Below are positions 43,841-54,147 of a stretch of DNA of 64,000 nt, piece by piece (the stretch's first letter is position 1; each line of letters opens with the position of its first letter). Made by a program: the position numbers and the translations under genes. A model generated the notes under the pieces. That model saw only the letters and a list, made by a program, of their open reading frames with translations. It was not told the DNA's origin and did not search any database. The DNA comes from Cricetomys ansorgei (lineage: Eukaryota > Chordata > Mammalia > Rodentia > Nesomyidae). Location: the NCBI GenBank assembly GCA_026225945.1, contig JAMJFZ010000818.1, positions 557,001-621,000 on the forward strand. Reading direction: 5' to 3'.

Positions 43841-43979
43841 TATATGCCATTTAGTCCCTCAGCAGACTCCTGTGGGGTTGGGGGTTTTGCCCTCTTCTGG
43901 CCAGCGACCTTGGATGGAGCATACAGACTTGGTATTTTTAAGTGGAGATTGTAGATGGGTAAGCCTGTGTGAAAGCTAC

Positions 43980-44620
43980 ATTCAGAGGTCTGTGTGGTCT
44001 ACATGGAATATAGCTACACCTTTAATCCTAGTATTCAGAAAGCAGTGGTGGTCCACGCCTTTAATCCCTAGAATAGAAACAGTGTGAAAGCAGACACAGG
44101 AAGCAGAGCTCAAAAGCAGTCAGTGTCATACAAGAAGTGATGTCTGAGATGAGTCAGCGTGGCAGGCAAAGGGACCAATCAGAGGAAGAGTTACCAGAGT
44201 GAGTCAGAGTGAAGACATGCCCAAGTCTCATGAGAAAAAAGCAGGCTCTCAGCCCAGAGCAGAGTGAGTTACAGAAGAATCAGTCAAGCAGGCAGTATGA
44301 GGCAAGCAGTTTGAAGAAGACAAGACACAGACAATGAAATGGGCCAATGGGGATAAGGCAAAGAAGCAGAAAGAGAAGCAGCTCAGCAGAAGTCAGTATC
44401 AGATGGGAAGAGTGAGTCAGTTTGAAGCCTAGCAGTGCAGTCAGTCTGAGGTAGTCAGAGAGTCAGCCAGAGTCAGCCAAGTCAGAAGAGCTCAGTCGGA
44501 AACAGTAAGCTGCTCAGAAGGTCAGTTTGAACCAGAAGCTTGGAGAAGAGTTGGAGCCAGAATGACAAATGAGTTAAATCAAAAGAATCAGAGTTCAGAA
44601 GGAGCTAGTCACAGTGGCTC
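43980..44620. repeat. AGTCAG-rich segment, possibly LTR-derived
   Basis: Begins with two short B1-like phrases (CACCTTTAATCC near 44019, ACGCCTTTAATCC near 44056), followed by about 500 bases in which AGTCAG, CAGTCAG and GAGTCAG recur at irregular spacing among GAAGCAG units. Related dispersed LTR-like repeats may exist in rodents, but I cannot name one securely. Confidence 0.45.
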
Positions 44621-45305
44621 AGACAACAGTGGAGGCTTGCATGTTCTAGAGTGTATGGAGGCTGAAGACTAAGTCCAGGTCTGGGCTTAGACTCACACTC
44701 ATCCACTGCAGTGACTTGGCTCTTGCATTTGCTATGATGACCTAACCATGTGCTTCAAAGACCCATGAAGAGGACTTCTGATGGTGCTACTTGCTCTTGC
44801 TCCTAAAGTCACATTTGCAAGCCAGGCGAAGCCAGCCACATTCCCACACTAGATCCTAGAAGATGACAATCACGGCCCTCACTTTATAGACCAGATACTT
44901 CCCATTGTTTGAAATCCCACACCTTGTTTTTGGCTCAAAGGAGAAAGAATAGAAAACCAACCTGCCGTAGTTAGCAGCCTTCCTTTCTTTAATGTTTTTT
45001 TAAATGAAGGAGACAGGGGCCGACCCTAACCTCTCCCCGGGCTGTTTTATCCATGCCCATAATTAGACTATGCCACATGTTAGCAGACCACTTCCAAACC
45101 CTTGTCTTCAGACTTCTCAACTACAGACTCACATAAAAACTCTTCAGATCACATTAAATTCACTCTCTTTTGTTGAATACATTGCATCACAAACGGTCCT
45201 CTAAAATGCAATATATCCGGGATCAACCGGGGAGTCCTCTGTTCCAACATGCCCTAGCTCCAGTGACTACTCATTCCCCAAGTCACCAGTCATCATTCCT
45301 ACAGA
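44621..45305. other. No gene or repeat recognised
   Basis: Unique DNA. Confidence 0.45.
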
Positions 45306-45518
45306 CCTCTCTCTACCCTCCTCCCTCTCTTCCTCTTCTCCCTCCCTTCCCCTCCTTTCTTCTCCTCCCTCTGTGCCGCCCTTTCTCTCTCTCCCCTCCT
45401 CGTTCCTCCCTTCCTCTGCTTCCTCCTTCATTTCCTCTTCACCTCTTCCTCATCTACCTTTTTCTCTCTCTCTCTTTCTTCTCTCTTTTCCTTCCCCCTC
45501 TCCTGTCCTTCCCCAGAC
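45306..45518 (+). repeat. Long polypyrimidine tract
   Basis: Over 200 bases almost entirely C and T (CTCC, TTCC, TCTC units). The plus-strand open frame across it is compositional. Confidence 0.92.
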
Positions 45519-45724
45519 TATTATTAGACTCTAATTGACATCCCAGTTACCTCCTGAATCTGCCCAATCTCTTTGCTCACCTCTCCCCCACCTACACCGC
45601 AGGAGTCAAAGACGGTTTCATCTCTCCCATGGCTAGCTGCAGGTGGCACCTTCCTATTCTGCCCCAATTTTTAGACCAAAAATTTCACGAAATACATAGT
45701 GCGATTGTTTCTCTCTTCAACCCC

Positions 45725-46180
45725 CTAAAATGGCTTCTCAGTGGTCCTCAGAAAAAGGACCAATGTTTTCAGTCACAGTTCAGGACCATGCAGCAGGCAT
45801 CCTGAACTTGCCTTCTGGAACCTTGTACCCTGCCATGCTCTACCTACCAGCCATCCTGGCCTCCTTTCAGTGTCTTGAATGGCCCCTAAGCCTTGACGTG
45901 GGACACTGGTTTCCAGAACCCTAGACTCTCCCTGTCTGGTGACTAATTTTCTTTCTATGTCAAATCTAATGTCCCTGCTTTTAACTCCCGGGCTCGGTCC
46001 ATGTGTCCCTGAGTGTTTTCACAGATCAAATCTGTCCTTCACAGCAGCATCTCCATCCATAGCCACAGACCCACACTTCGACTGTTCCGTATGTCGTCTC
46101 CACTCAAACCATAAGCTCCCTGGGGACCAGAGCTGTGCATCGTTACTGTTTGCAATTCTTAGGTTGTGTCCCTCATTCCT
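45725..46180 (+). repeat. L2 LINE fragment
   Basis: AAAATGGCTTCTCAGTGGTCCTCAGAAAAAGG, CACAGTTCAGGACCATGCAGC, TGCCATGCTCTACC and AAGCTCCCTGGGGACCAGAGC follow L2 order to its 3' region. Confidence 0.62.
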
Positions 46181-46768
46181 CGTGTAAGACAGAGCAGAGA
46201 GAGGGTGTTTGATCTTCCAATTTCTTTCTGCAAGAGACATAGATTGGCAACAGGAAATCTCAGATCAATCACTGTGACCAGAATCACACCGACCTTCATA
46301 AAATGCAAAGATTTGTTATTAAACAATGATGTGCAATCAGGAGGAAACACTTCCCTTCCCAATTTTGCTAATTTTATTTCCAGTCACCTCTTCAGTTAGG
46401 AACAAGGGAGATCTCACTGTTTATAAAACCACACGCAGCTCGGAGAGCAGCCGGTGAGCAGCGTCTGCTTACATGAGTGCGAATCTTGTCCACACACAAG
46501 AACCACCATACCCACAATGCACTGCAGCGGGCTCCGCGTCTGCATAATATGCCCGTTCCTGATGCTGACTGGATGGAAGATGAACATCTTTGAAGATGAT
46601 CCAATCTGATTCTACTGCCTAGGCACACAGCCTCAGAACCAAGAAACTCCGGGTCCTCGTGTCCAACAGCCCAGATCCGTCCTTGGAGATGAAGAATAGA
46701 AAAATCCCTTCTGGGAAAGGAAGGTAAGGCTTCCCTGCTGCATTCTCGTTTCTGTTTCAACCCTTCTG

Positions 46769-46770
<2 letters not shown>
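46181..46770. other. No supportable gene
   Basis: A 197-codon minus-strand frame runs across the CA tract at 46771-46812, giving a cysteine/valine run, so it is not coding. Confidence 0.5.

Positions 46771-46812
<42 letters not shown>
46771..46812. repeat. (AC)n microsatellite
   Basis: 21 AC units. Confidence 0.98.
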
Positions 46813-46815
<3 letters not shown>

Positions 46816-47346
46816 GGGAGTCCGTGGCTCTCCCGAGCACCACCCTTCCAACAAATGCCCCCCTGAACTTCCAAGGTCAAGAGCGTTTCTGCAGATGGTA
46901 CCCACGGCAACGGTGACAGATGTGTCGATCTTCCTGCACAAGCACATTCTCGGTGTGTTTTCCTCCATCGTCCCTGAAGTCCCACGCCCTCCTCGTCCCT
47001 TCCCTCTAAACTCCTCCCTGGCTTTTATGTCCTTCTAAAATATACATACATATTAGGACATACATGTGTAATATACAAGCACCTTAACATTCTCTTTGCT
47101 ATTTTCCCCCTGGAATAGAAGCCCCATAAAAGAGAACTTTGAAAACTCCCTACACCACATAGCCCGACCAGGAGGAAAAGAACACACCGGAAGCTGTAAA
47201 GGCGAAATAAGAGAGCAAGCCACAGACCAGAGAAAATGGTCGCAATGTGCATGGGCAACAAAGGGTTAAACGGAACAAATCACCACAATTGATGTGTCTG
47301 CTTTGCAGGCATGAGAACATGAGCTCCATCTCCTGAACCCATGTTT
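46813..47346. other. No gene or repeat recognised
   Basis: Unique DNA. Confidence 0.45.
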
Positions 47347-47413
47347 ACAAAATACTACTAATAATACTAATAATACTAATACTAATAATGATGATGATGA
47401 TGATGATGATGAC
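47347..47413. repeat. Trinucleotide tract (CTA/TAA then GAT)
   Basis: AATACTACTAATAATACTAA-type units, then about eight GAT units at 47388-47411. Confidence 0.93.
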
Positions 47414-47429
47414 AATGAAAGTCCACACA

Positions 47430-47615
47430 AGGCAGCACATAAATGTAGTCCCAGTGCTGAGGAGGCAGAGACAGGCAGATCTCTGGAGTTCCATGGCCAG
47501 CTGGCCTCGCCTGTTTGGCGAGCTCTGGGCCAGTGAGTGAGAGATGCTGTCTCATAAAACCAGGTGGAGAGTGCCTGAGGAGTGACATCCAGAGCTGGCC
47601 TCTGACCTCCACATG
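47430..47615 (+). repeat. B4/RSINE1-type SINE, 5' truncated
   Basis: GTAGTCCCAGTGCTGAGGAGG, CCATGGCCAGCTGGCCTCGCC, GGGCCAGTGAGTGAGAGATGC, GAGTGACATCCAGAGCTGGCC and TGACCTCCACATGCATGC. Confidence 0.75.
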
Positions 47616-47618
47616 CAT

Positions 47619-47619
<1 letters not shown>

Positions 47620-47650
<31 letters not shown>
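47620..47650. repeat. (AC)n microsatellite
   Basis: About 15 AC units forming the SINE tail, ending GTGTGC. Confidence 0.96.
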
Positions 47651-47653
<3 letters not shown>

Positions 47654-47945
47654 TGCATCCACACAGAGAACCTTTGAAACGCAGGTGCAAAATCCTCTCA
47701 GTTTTGTCAGGGGAATGCAAACTACAACAAGACCGTATCACACCCTTTAGGGATAACATCCTTTCGGGAACTATGTGTGAGCGAGATAATATTCCACTCC
47801 TTCCTCCGATTGGTTTAGAGAGCACCACTGAGGGATGGATGGGGTTGCTGCCTCTGGGAACTTTGGGTAACGCAGAAGCAAATCAGAAGTCTCTGCCCTG
47901 GAGGAGTCTGACACTGAACATGGTAATAAGAAGGGCGTAGGTACC

Positions 47946-48312
47946 CTCATTTGCTTTCTGTTGCTGTGACCAAAAGCAACTTGAGAAGGAAAGGGTATAT
48001 GTATTCGGCTTACAGGTTACAGATCACCATGGAGGGGAGCTGGGGAAGAGGCTCAAGGCAGGAACTTGGAAGTGGGAACCGAACCAAGGTGGAAGGAATA
48101 CTGCTTGCTGGCTTGCTCAGCTACCCTCCTTACACAGCCCAGGCCTCCCTGGCTAGGGATGGCACCGCCCACAGTGGGCTGTTCCCTTCTGCATCCATTA
48201 ACAAGAGAATGGCCCCACTGACATGGTCCTGTGCCAATTTGATGGAGACAGTTCCTCCACTGAGGTTCCCTCTTCCTAGGTGTGTCAAGTTGAAAACGGA
48301 AGCCATCTGTAA
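47946..48312 (-). mobile_element. Class III LTR copy
   Basis: TTTGCTTTCTGTTGCTGTGACCAAAAGC, TACTGCTTGCTGGCTTGCTCAGC, GGCACCGCCCACAGTGGGC, TGAGGTTCCCTCTTCC and GTGTGTCAAGTTGAAAACGG are in family order. Confidence 0.82.
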
Positions 48313-48449
48313 CTGTAAGGTACATGGTCTGCTAGAGAGCTCTGAGAAGGTAAAACTTTAAGGCGGGGAAGGATGTGAAATCTGTGGGAAGGTGAGTGGA
48401 TTTCCATTTTTAGTAGGTTGACCAGAGAAGGCATTGCTGGGGAAATGCA

Positions 48450-48740
48450 GGGAGTGGCGGGGATGGCTCAGCTGCCGAAAGTGCTTGCTTTGCGACCTTG
48501 AGGACCTGGGTGCTGACTCCCAGAGCCCACATAGAGCGTCAGGTGGGGTGGGATGAGACTGCAATCTCTACGGTGGAGAGATGGCAGCTGGGGACAGTAC
48601 TCCTAGAATCACAGGCCGGTCAACCTGGCCCACTTGTTGAAGTCCTAAGCCAGTGAGACCGACCCAGACAGAAGATGCAGGTTCCTGACACATGTACTAT
48701 GTATACATGTGCACCCACTCAGAAGAAGGAGCATGTGCAT
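48450..48740 (+). repeat. B4/RSINE1-type composite SINE
   Basis: GGCGGGGATGGCTCAGCTGCC, GAGGACCTGGGTGCTGACTCCC, CACAGGCCGGTCAACCTGGCC, AAGCCAGTGAGACCG and a CACACAC tail. Confidence 0.68.
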
Positions 48741-48879
48741 ACACACACACACACACAACCTGAAGGAACCACACATGAGACATGAAGTATCTAAGGAGCA
48801 CTTGACATGAAGAGGTTAGCGAACACAGAGGCCCTGAGGCAGGAACTCCCCTCTGCCCTCCATCAAAGAACAGAGAAAG

Positions 48880-49005
48880 TGCATCATGGCGGCCCTCGGC
48901 TGAGCTCCCTGTATCCCAGAGGCTGAAGCAAGAGAACCAAGAGCTCCATGCCAGCCTGAGGTACACTGGAGACTGACCCTGCCTACACCAAAACAAGGGA
49001 GAGAG
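48880..49005 (+). repeat. B1-like SINE, old
   Basis: CATCATGGCGGCCCTCGGC, CTGTATCCCAGAGGCTGAAGC, GAACCAAGAGCTCCATGCCAGCCTGAGGTAC and CCTGCCTACACCAAAACAAG. Confidence 0.55.
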
Positions 49006-49372
49006 GAGAGGAGCGACAGGAGTGTCTGGCGGGTAAGACGGGAACTCAGAAAGACGCAGCAGAGGTGGTCCTTGGGTCCCTGTGAGGGTTTGGCTTTTCC
49101 TCGGGGAGCAGGGACTTGTGTACGATTTGCTCACAGGTGAATCCCTGACATCCAGAAGAGTGTCTGACATATAGCTGGTCAACAAACAGTTGTGAAAGTA
49201 AATAAATTGTGTGCAGTGAGGTGTAGCTGTGAAATAGTTACGCTCTGATGTTTAGCAAGGCTTTTAAAGGCAGGTTACAGAAAACTATGAAACATGGGCT
49301 CTCCAGCTGGTGCCTGGGGCTGCCCCAGCCTCCACCCCTAGGCCCTATCCTCCATCGTCCATCTCTCTCTTA

Positions 49373-49494
49373 CACACACTACACACACACACGTGCACAC
49401 ACACACACACGTGCACACACACACATACACACACACGTGCACACACATACACACTTGCACATATACACGCGTGCACACACACACACACACACAC
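49373..49494. repeat. CA/CACGTG alternating tract
   Basis: About 120 bases of CA units punctuated by ACACGTGCAC three times and ACACGCGTGCAC once. Frames across it on both strands are artefacts. Confidence 0.97.
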
Positions 49495-49864
49495 TGCTGC
49501 CCTTCCACCTGCCCTCCTTCCTTCCCTGCCCAGCCCTCAGCCACACATATTCCAGGCAGCCAGCCCTCAGCCCCCTGCTGTCCTCTAACCACAGCATCTG
49601 CTGCGTGCAGACCTGCAAAGACTTCCCTTATTACCCACGATCCCCCCACAAAAAAAAAAAAAATGGATCTTTGGGAGGAAAAACAGAACTGGCTCAGCCA
49701 GGAGCCTCAGGCTTATGCAGAGAGGTCCCTCTGAGACACACAGAAATTGAGAGAGACGCGTCTCACATAACCAGAAAGGCTACTGCCCCCAGGCAGATGT
49801 GGTCCAAGGACCAGAACAGCCCCTGGACTGACTTTCTAGGGGCTGCACATTAATTTCGAATCAG

Positions 49865-50015
49865 ACCTCTAGAAACTATGAGACCTGAACACAAATCTCT
49901 TGACCATTATTAGCTGTGTGGCCTCGGGCAGCTCACACTGCCTCTCTGACCCTGTTCTATAAAAATTAGAGCACCCGCCATCACAGGTGGCAGGGACTGC
50001 GTGGGTAAGAGCTAC
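49865..50015 (+). repeat. MIR SINE
   Basis: GAGACCTGAACACAAATC, TTAGCTGTGTGGCCTCGGGCAGC, TCACACTGCCTCTCTGACCC and TTCTATAAAAATTAGAGC match MIR in sense order. Confidence 0.78.
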
Positions 50016-50920
50016 TGATGCTTGTAGATGTCTCCTCCTGAGCTCCTTCCTCCCACGCCTTCCAGATCCGACTCTTCCCCAGTCTTCCTCCCAGACTCCA
50101 CTCTGCTGTCACTTCTTCGCCATGCCTTCTCTGTCCCTTAATGTCTGCTAAGGGTGCCCTGACCTGATGCCCCAATGTACACACCACTCACCAGTACAGA
50201 GCGGGCTCATTGGTCCATTGGTCGTGAGTGACAGGGACTGCAGCCAATGGAAAGCAGCAGCATGGGAGCATACTGGAAGGCTATCAGAACTCAGAAACCT
50301 AGATAAAGCTGGAGAGGGGCCCATGGCATGAATCGGGGTGTAGAACATAGCTAGCCCAGGCATTCCCATATCTCGAACATTCACCATCTATAAGTCTTAC
50401 TTTCTAGCTCCCTTAAATTGTCCCACGCACGATCATGAACTATAACCCCTCCCATGCCCAAGAACTAATAGTACTTAAGAACCAATTCTTCCTTTCTGCC
50501 TCTGATGCGGATTGGCAGTGACAGGAACGGACCCGGGAGTGTGTTGTAATGAAAGCTAATCCAGGCACAGAAAGACAAACATCACGTGATGTCACTCCAT
50601 GGAAGAGCTGAGTTCGCAGGAGCAAAGCACCGGGTGGGGCCTTGAGGCTGGGAAGGGTGGGGAGAGGAGGGATGGCGAGGATGGAGGGGTGCAAGCCATG
50701 TATCAAGTGACTTCGACTTCACTGCCTGCAGAGCTGACATTTGAGGACCAGTCCTTAAGGTGCCGTCACATAACTTACAAAAGCCAACCTCTGGGATTCA
50801 CCTCCGGTGGGTCTTCTGATTCCACAGATCTGAGCAGCGCACGAGCATCTTCATGTTTAATGAAGAGAATTAATTAATTAATTGTTTTTTATTATTTATT
50901 GTTTATTTAGGGGTTTTTTT
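50016..50920. other. No gene recognised; CCAAT-box cluster
   Basis: ATTGG/CCAAT cores at about 50209, 50217 and 50244, and ATTGG near 50511. AT-rich after 50865. No repeat recognised. Confidence 0.4.
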
Positions 50921-51079
50921 GTTTTTTTTTTTTTTTTTGGAGACAGGGTTTCTCTGTGTAGCCCTGGCTGTCCTAGAACTCACTAGCTCTGGAGTCCAGG
51001 CTGGCTTTGAACTCAGAGATCCGCCTGCCTCTGACTCCCGAGTGCTGGGATTAAAGGCGTATACCACCACCACCCGGCT
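50921..51079 (-). repeat. B1 SINE, near full length
   Basis: Plus strand: T run, then GAGACAGGGTTTCTCTGTGTAGCC, CCTAGAACTCACTAGCTCTGG, GTGCTGGGATTAAAGGCG, CCACCACCCGGC. It has the common mouse-like CTACACAGAGAAA variant, unlike the other preserved copies. Confidence 0.96.
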
Positions 51080-51173
51080 GACAATTTATTTTAATTGTAT
51101 GTCTGAAGCAATTTCTGATGAAAGTGACTGCTCGTGACTCTGTCAGAAAAGGTGACTTCAAAGTAGTTTGTCA

Positions 51174-51412
51174 GGGGCTGGAGCAGTTAAGAACACTTAT
51201 GGCTCTTGCAGAAGACCCAAGTTCAGTTCCCAGCAACCACATCTGGCAGATCACATCTACCTGTAACTCCAGCTCCAGGGGACCTCACACCCTTGTCTGG
51301 CTTCCAAGGGCAGCTTCTCCGTCTCTGTCTCTGTCTCTGTCTCTCTCTCACTCTTTTACACACACACACACACATACATATACACACACACAAATAAAAG
51401 CAAAATAAATCT
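51174..51412 (+). repeat. B3-type SINE
   Basis: GGGGCTGGAGCAGTTAAGAAC head, CTCTTGCAGAAGACCC, GTTCAGTTCCCAGCAACCAC B box region, GTAACTCCAGCTCCAGGGGACC, a TCTGTCTC run and an ACACACATACATA tail with AATAAA-like ends. Confidence 0.87.
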
Positions 51413-52706
51413 CCAAAGAATGTTAGCTCTGCTTGTTCCCTGTTTTTAAATATTCGCCTGTATTTATCAAACGGTTACAGGGCCCCGGGATACAGTTCAG
51501 CTGGTACAGGGCTTCATCTTGCAGAACCCCTCCAAACCAGTTTCACTGGGAGGGTATTTTAATCATACTGAGGGTTAAAGTACCAGGCAATAAAGATGCC
51601 TGCGACAGCCAGCGCCTGGACAGATTCCTCTCCCCGGCTCCCTCCTGCCAGCATGTTTTCCAACCCCTCCTGCATTACCCCAAGTTCAGGCTCTCTCCGA
51701 AATACATGCACATATATTAAGAAAGCCAGTGTCTAATTTCTATGCACGGGACACTTTTGGCCCGGGGCGAGTGGTACAATTTGCTTACTTACTGTGCACT
51801 TTCCGGAGCATCTGAGGAAAGGAGAGCTTGGGGCCAGAGCTCTGTTTGTTTTCCTGCAGATATATCCATATTCCCTCACCACCTAAGTTAACAGATTGGG
51901 GCTTGCGGGCATTTATGAGTGGTGTCTTTAATATGGCTCCGGAATCTTTGCCCTATAAATCCTTAAGAACAGACTTATGGATTGCCTATTACCTACCGGC
52001 ATTATAGACTATTAATAAATCAGTTACGGTCATGTTCCTGTTTTTTTTTTTTTTAATTGAATTTCTTCCTTTGGTGTCCCCATTGCAAGCAGCTAAATAT
52101 TAGTGAGGGATGGACCTTCCTTGTCACAGGAGGGCTGTGATTCCTGCAGAGCAATGGCAGGGAAGGGATCTGAAAATATAAACAGTTTGGATGGAGGAGG
52201 GAAGGAGAGTCCAGGCCTCTACCAGATCGGTGCTGTTGTGACATTTTACTGCTGCCATCCATCTCCCAGTGTCCTCCAGCTGCAGAGGGTGAGTCCACGG
52301 CACCCCACTGTCTGCTGTCGAGTCCCCCGGTATTGCTTTGCCCAGACTTCTCTGGGTTGGCTCTGCATTTTACAGCTTTGCTGCACAGCATGGTCCCCTC
52401 GGGCACAGCCAGGACTGTCCAGCTGCTGAGTCCAGATGTGATCACCCCACCTCACTGACCCCAGCTCCCCGGCTCCCTGGCCCATCCCACCTGGATAACT
52501 CACAGGGCCTCCTGCCCCTGTCAAGGGCCATGTTCCATTCTAGAAGGTCCCTTCTAGGAGGCATGACCTAAAGGTCACTGGGGGAGGGGTCTCCTTTGCC
52601 ATTGGCATTCCCAGGAGCAACAGCCTCTCCCCACCCCCCATACCTTCCTCCTCCTCCTCTTCTTCCTTCTGCCCTCCTCACCCATCCTCTTCCTCTTCTT
52701 CTAGTG
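51413..52706. other. No supportable gene; AT-rich unique segment 51740-52050
   Basis: 51740-52050 has CCTATAAATCC, TTTATGAGTGG and several TTAAT/ATTAAT cores and no recognisable repeat, so it is a candidate non-coding regulatory segment. Opposing frames at 52053-52571 cancel. Confidence 0.4.
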
Positions 52707-53046
52707 TGTATATGGGCACAGTGTGCACACACGTGTATGTACATTGGCATGTGTGTGTGTGTACGCTCATGTACATGTGTGTACATGCGTGAGGGGGCCA
52801 GAGGCTGAGGTTGGTTGTGTTCCTCCATTTTTTTCACTGAGGCAGAGTCTCTCCCTAAACCCCAAGCTTGCTGATCACAACTAGTTTCACTAGCCAGCTT
52901 GCCAGGGAGCTCCCTTGTCCATACCTTCTGAGCGCTGGGATTGCAGGTGGGCAGCGGGGTCCACCCAGCACCTGCAGGTGTCCTGGGGACCTGATCTCTA
53001 GCCCACACTCCTGTGATGCAAGTTAGCCACTGAGTCTCTTCCAGCT
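52707..53046 (-). repeat. B4/RSINE1-type composite SINE, near full length
   Basis: GT-rich tail at the left, then GAGGGGGCCAGAGGCTGAGG, TTTTTCACTGAGGCAGAGTCTC, ACTAGCCAGCTTGCCAGGGAGC, TTCTGAGCGCTGGGATTGCAGG, GTGTCCTGGGGACCTGATC and GTTAGCCACTGAGTCTCTTCC. The 202-codon frame across it is repeat-derived. Confidence 0.82.
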
Positions 53047-53502
53047 GTTTCCCAGCGGTGGGACTCACAGCTGCCTGGATAGGGTACTCATCACCAGGCT
53101 GTGAGATCCACCCACTGCCTACGCACTGGAGACACCACGGCACCAGGGCTATACTTTGGATTCTTATAGTAACCACCCCTTCATCCCAACCTTCCTAAAT
53201 CCAGGTTGATAAAAGACCGCCCCTGCCCCCAGCCACTCCTCCCCTGGACTGGGCCACTACGGACGGTAAATTTGTTCCCCGGCGGCACACTGCGGTCACG
53301 TTAGGACCTGCTTTCTTTGAGCCTCTCCTCTCTGCTCCAAGCTGCCATAGCTGCTCCTCATGTCTGAACTGGTCACTGAGATGAGCACCATTCTCTCATC
53401 GCCCCGCAGAAGGGTTCATTGCCCCGCAATCAGCTGTCAATAGAAGCAGGAGGAGTGGTTCCTGGAATCAGTCGGCTAATGGTCACTGAACACCCTGATG
53501 GC
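53047..53502. other. No gene or repeat recognised
   Basis: Unique, moderately GC-rich DNA. Confidence 0.45.
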
Positions 53503-53510
53503 TGACGTCA
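53503..53510. promoter_or_regulatory. Perfect palindromic CRE (TGACGTCA)
   Basis: TGACGTCA followed at once by TGCGTCAG. TGACGTTT lies at 53542-53549 and an inverted CCAAT (ATTGG) at 53605-53609. CREB/ATF factors bind this octamer. Activity is not shown. Confidence 0.4.
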
Positions 53511-53928
53511 TGCGTCAGTTGGGCTGGACTGTGGCACGCCCTGACGTTTGGTGGGATGTACTTCTGAGGATGTGACAATTTCATCGACTCGGTGGACTCG
53601 TTTCATTGGTCCCCAGTGCGCAGTGCCTGCAATGTCACACTTGAGATTTACCTGGAAAGAGCGGGGTCACAGGTGGCCAGGCAGGGTGCTGTGATGATAC
53701 TTAACCCAGCCACGGAGACCTAGCGTGAGGATGGGGGCGAGGAGCGGTCCAGGCACTCAGAAAGCATCAGAGGGTTCTGGATAGGGGGTGAGGGGAGGCC
53801 AGGGAGATGACTTCCTCTCTGCCTTGAACGCATCCTCTTGTCTGTGTCTTTGCAGGTGAGTTCCAGAGTTAGGACCAACGTGTTCTTCCTAATCATATAA
53901 ATGAGACGTCTGTGTTGATGAGATTGCT
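53511..53928. other. No gene recognised
   Basis: Unique DNA with scattered CpGs up to 53660, leading to the minisatellite. Confidence 0.45.
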
Positions 53929-54147
53929 CAGTGCAATGAGAAGGCCGCCCCCATCCGTGCAATGGGAAGTCCCTCCCATCAGTGCAATGGGAAGCCCCCC
54001 CATCAGTGCAATGGGAAGTCCCTCCCATCAGTGCAATGGGAAGCCCCCCCATCAGTGCAATGGGAAGCCCCCCCATCAGTGCAATGGGAAGCCCCCCCAT
54101 CAGTGCAATGGGAAGCCCCCCATCAGTGCAATGGGAAGGCCCACCCC
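53929..54147. repeat. 24-bp minisatellite, nine units
   Basis: Unit starts fall at 53929, 53955, 53980, 54004, 54029, 54053, 54077, 54101 and 54124. Each is CAGTGCAATGGGAAG followed by either TCCCTCCCAT (25-bp form) or a C run and AT (23-24 bp form). Because 24 is divisible by three, repetitive open frames arise on both strands; they are not genes. Confidence 0.98.

Noticed and set aside
46392..46985. 197-codon minus-strand open frame
   Set aside because: Crosses the (AC)21 tract and has no recognisable domain.
49248..49853. 201-codon plus-strand open frame
   Set aside because: Its histidine/threonine run is the CA/CACGTG microsatellite.
52568..53176. 202-codon minus-strand open frame
   Set aside because: Spans a nearly full-length B4/RSINE1 SINE and its GT-rich tail.
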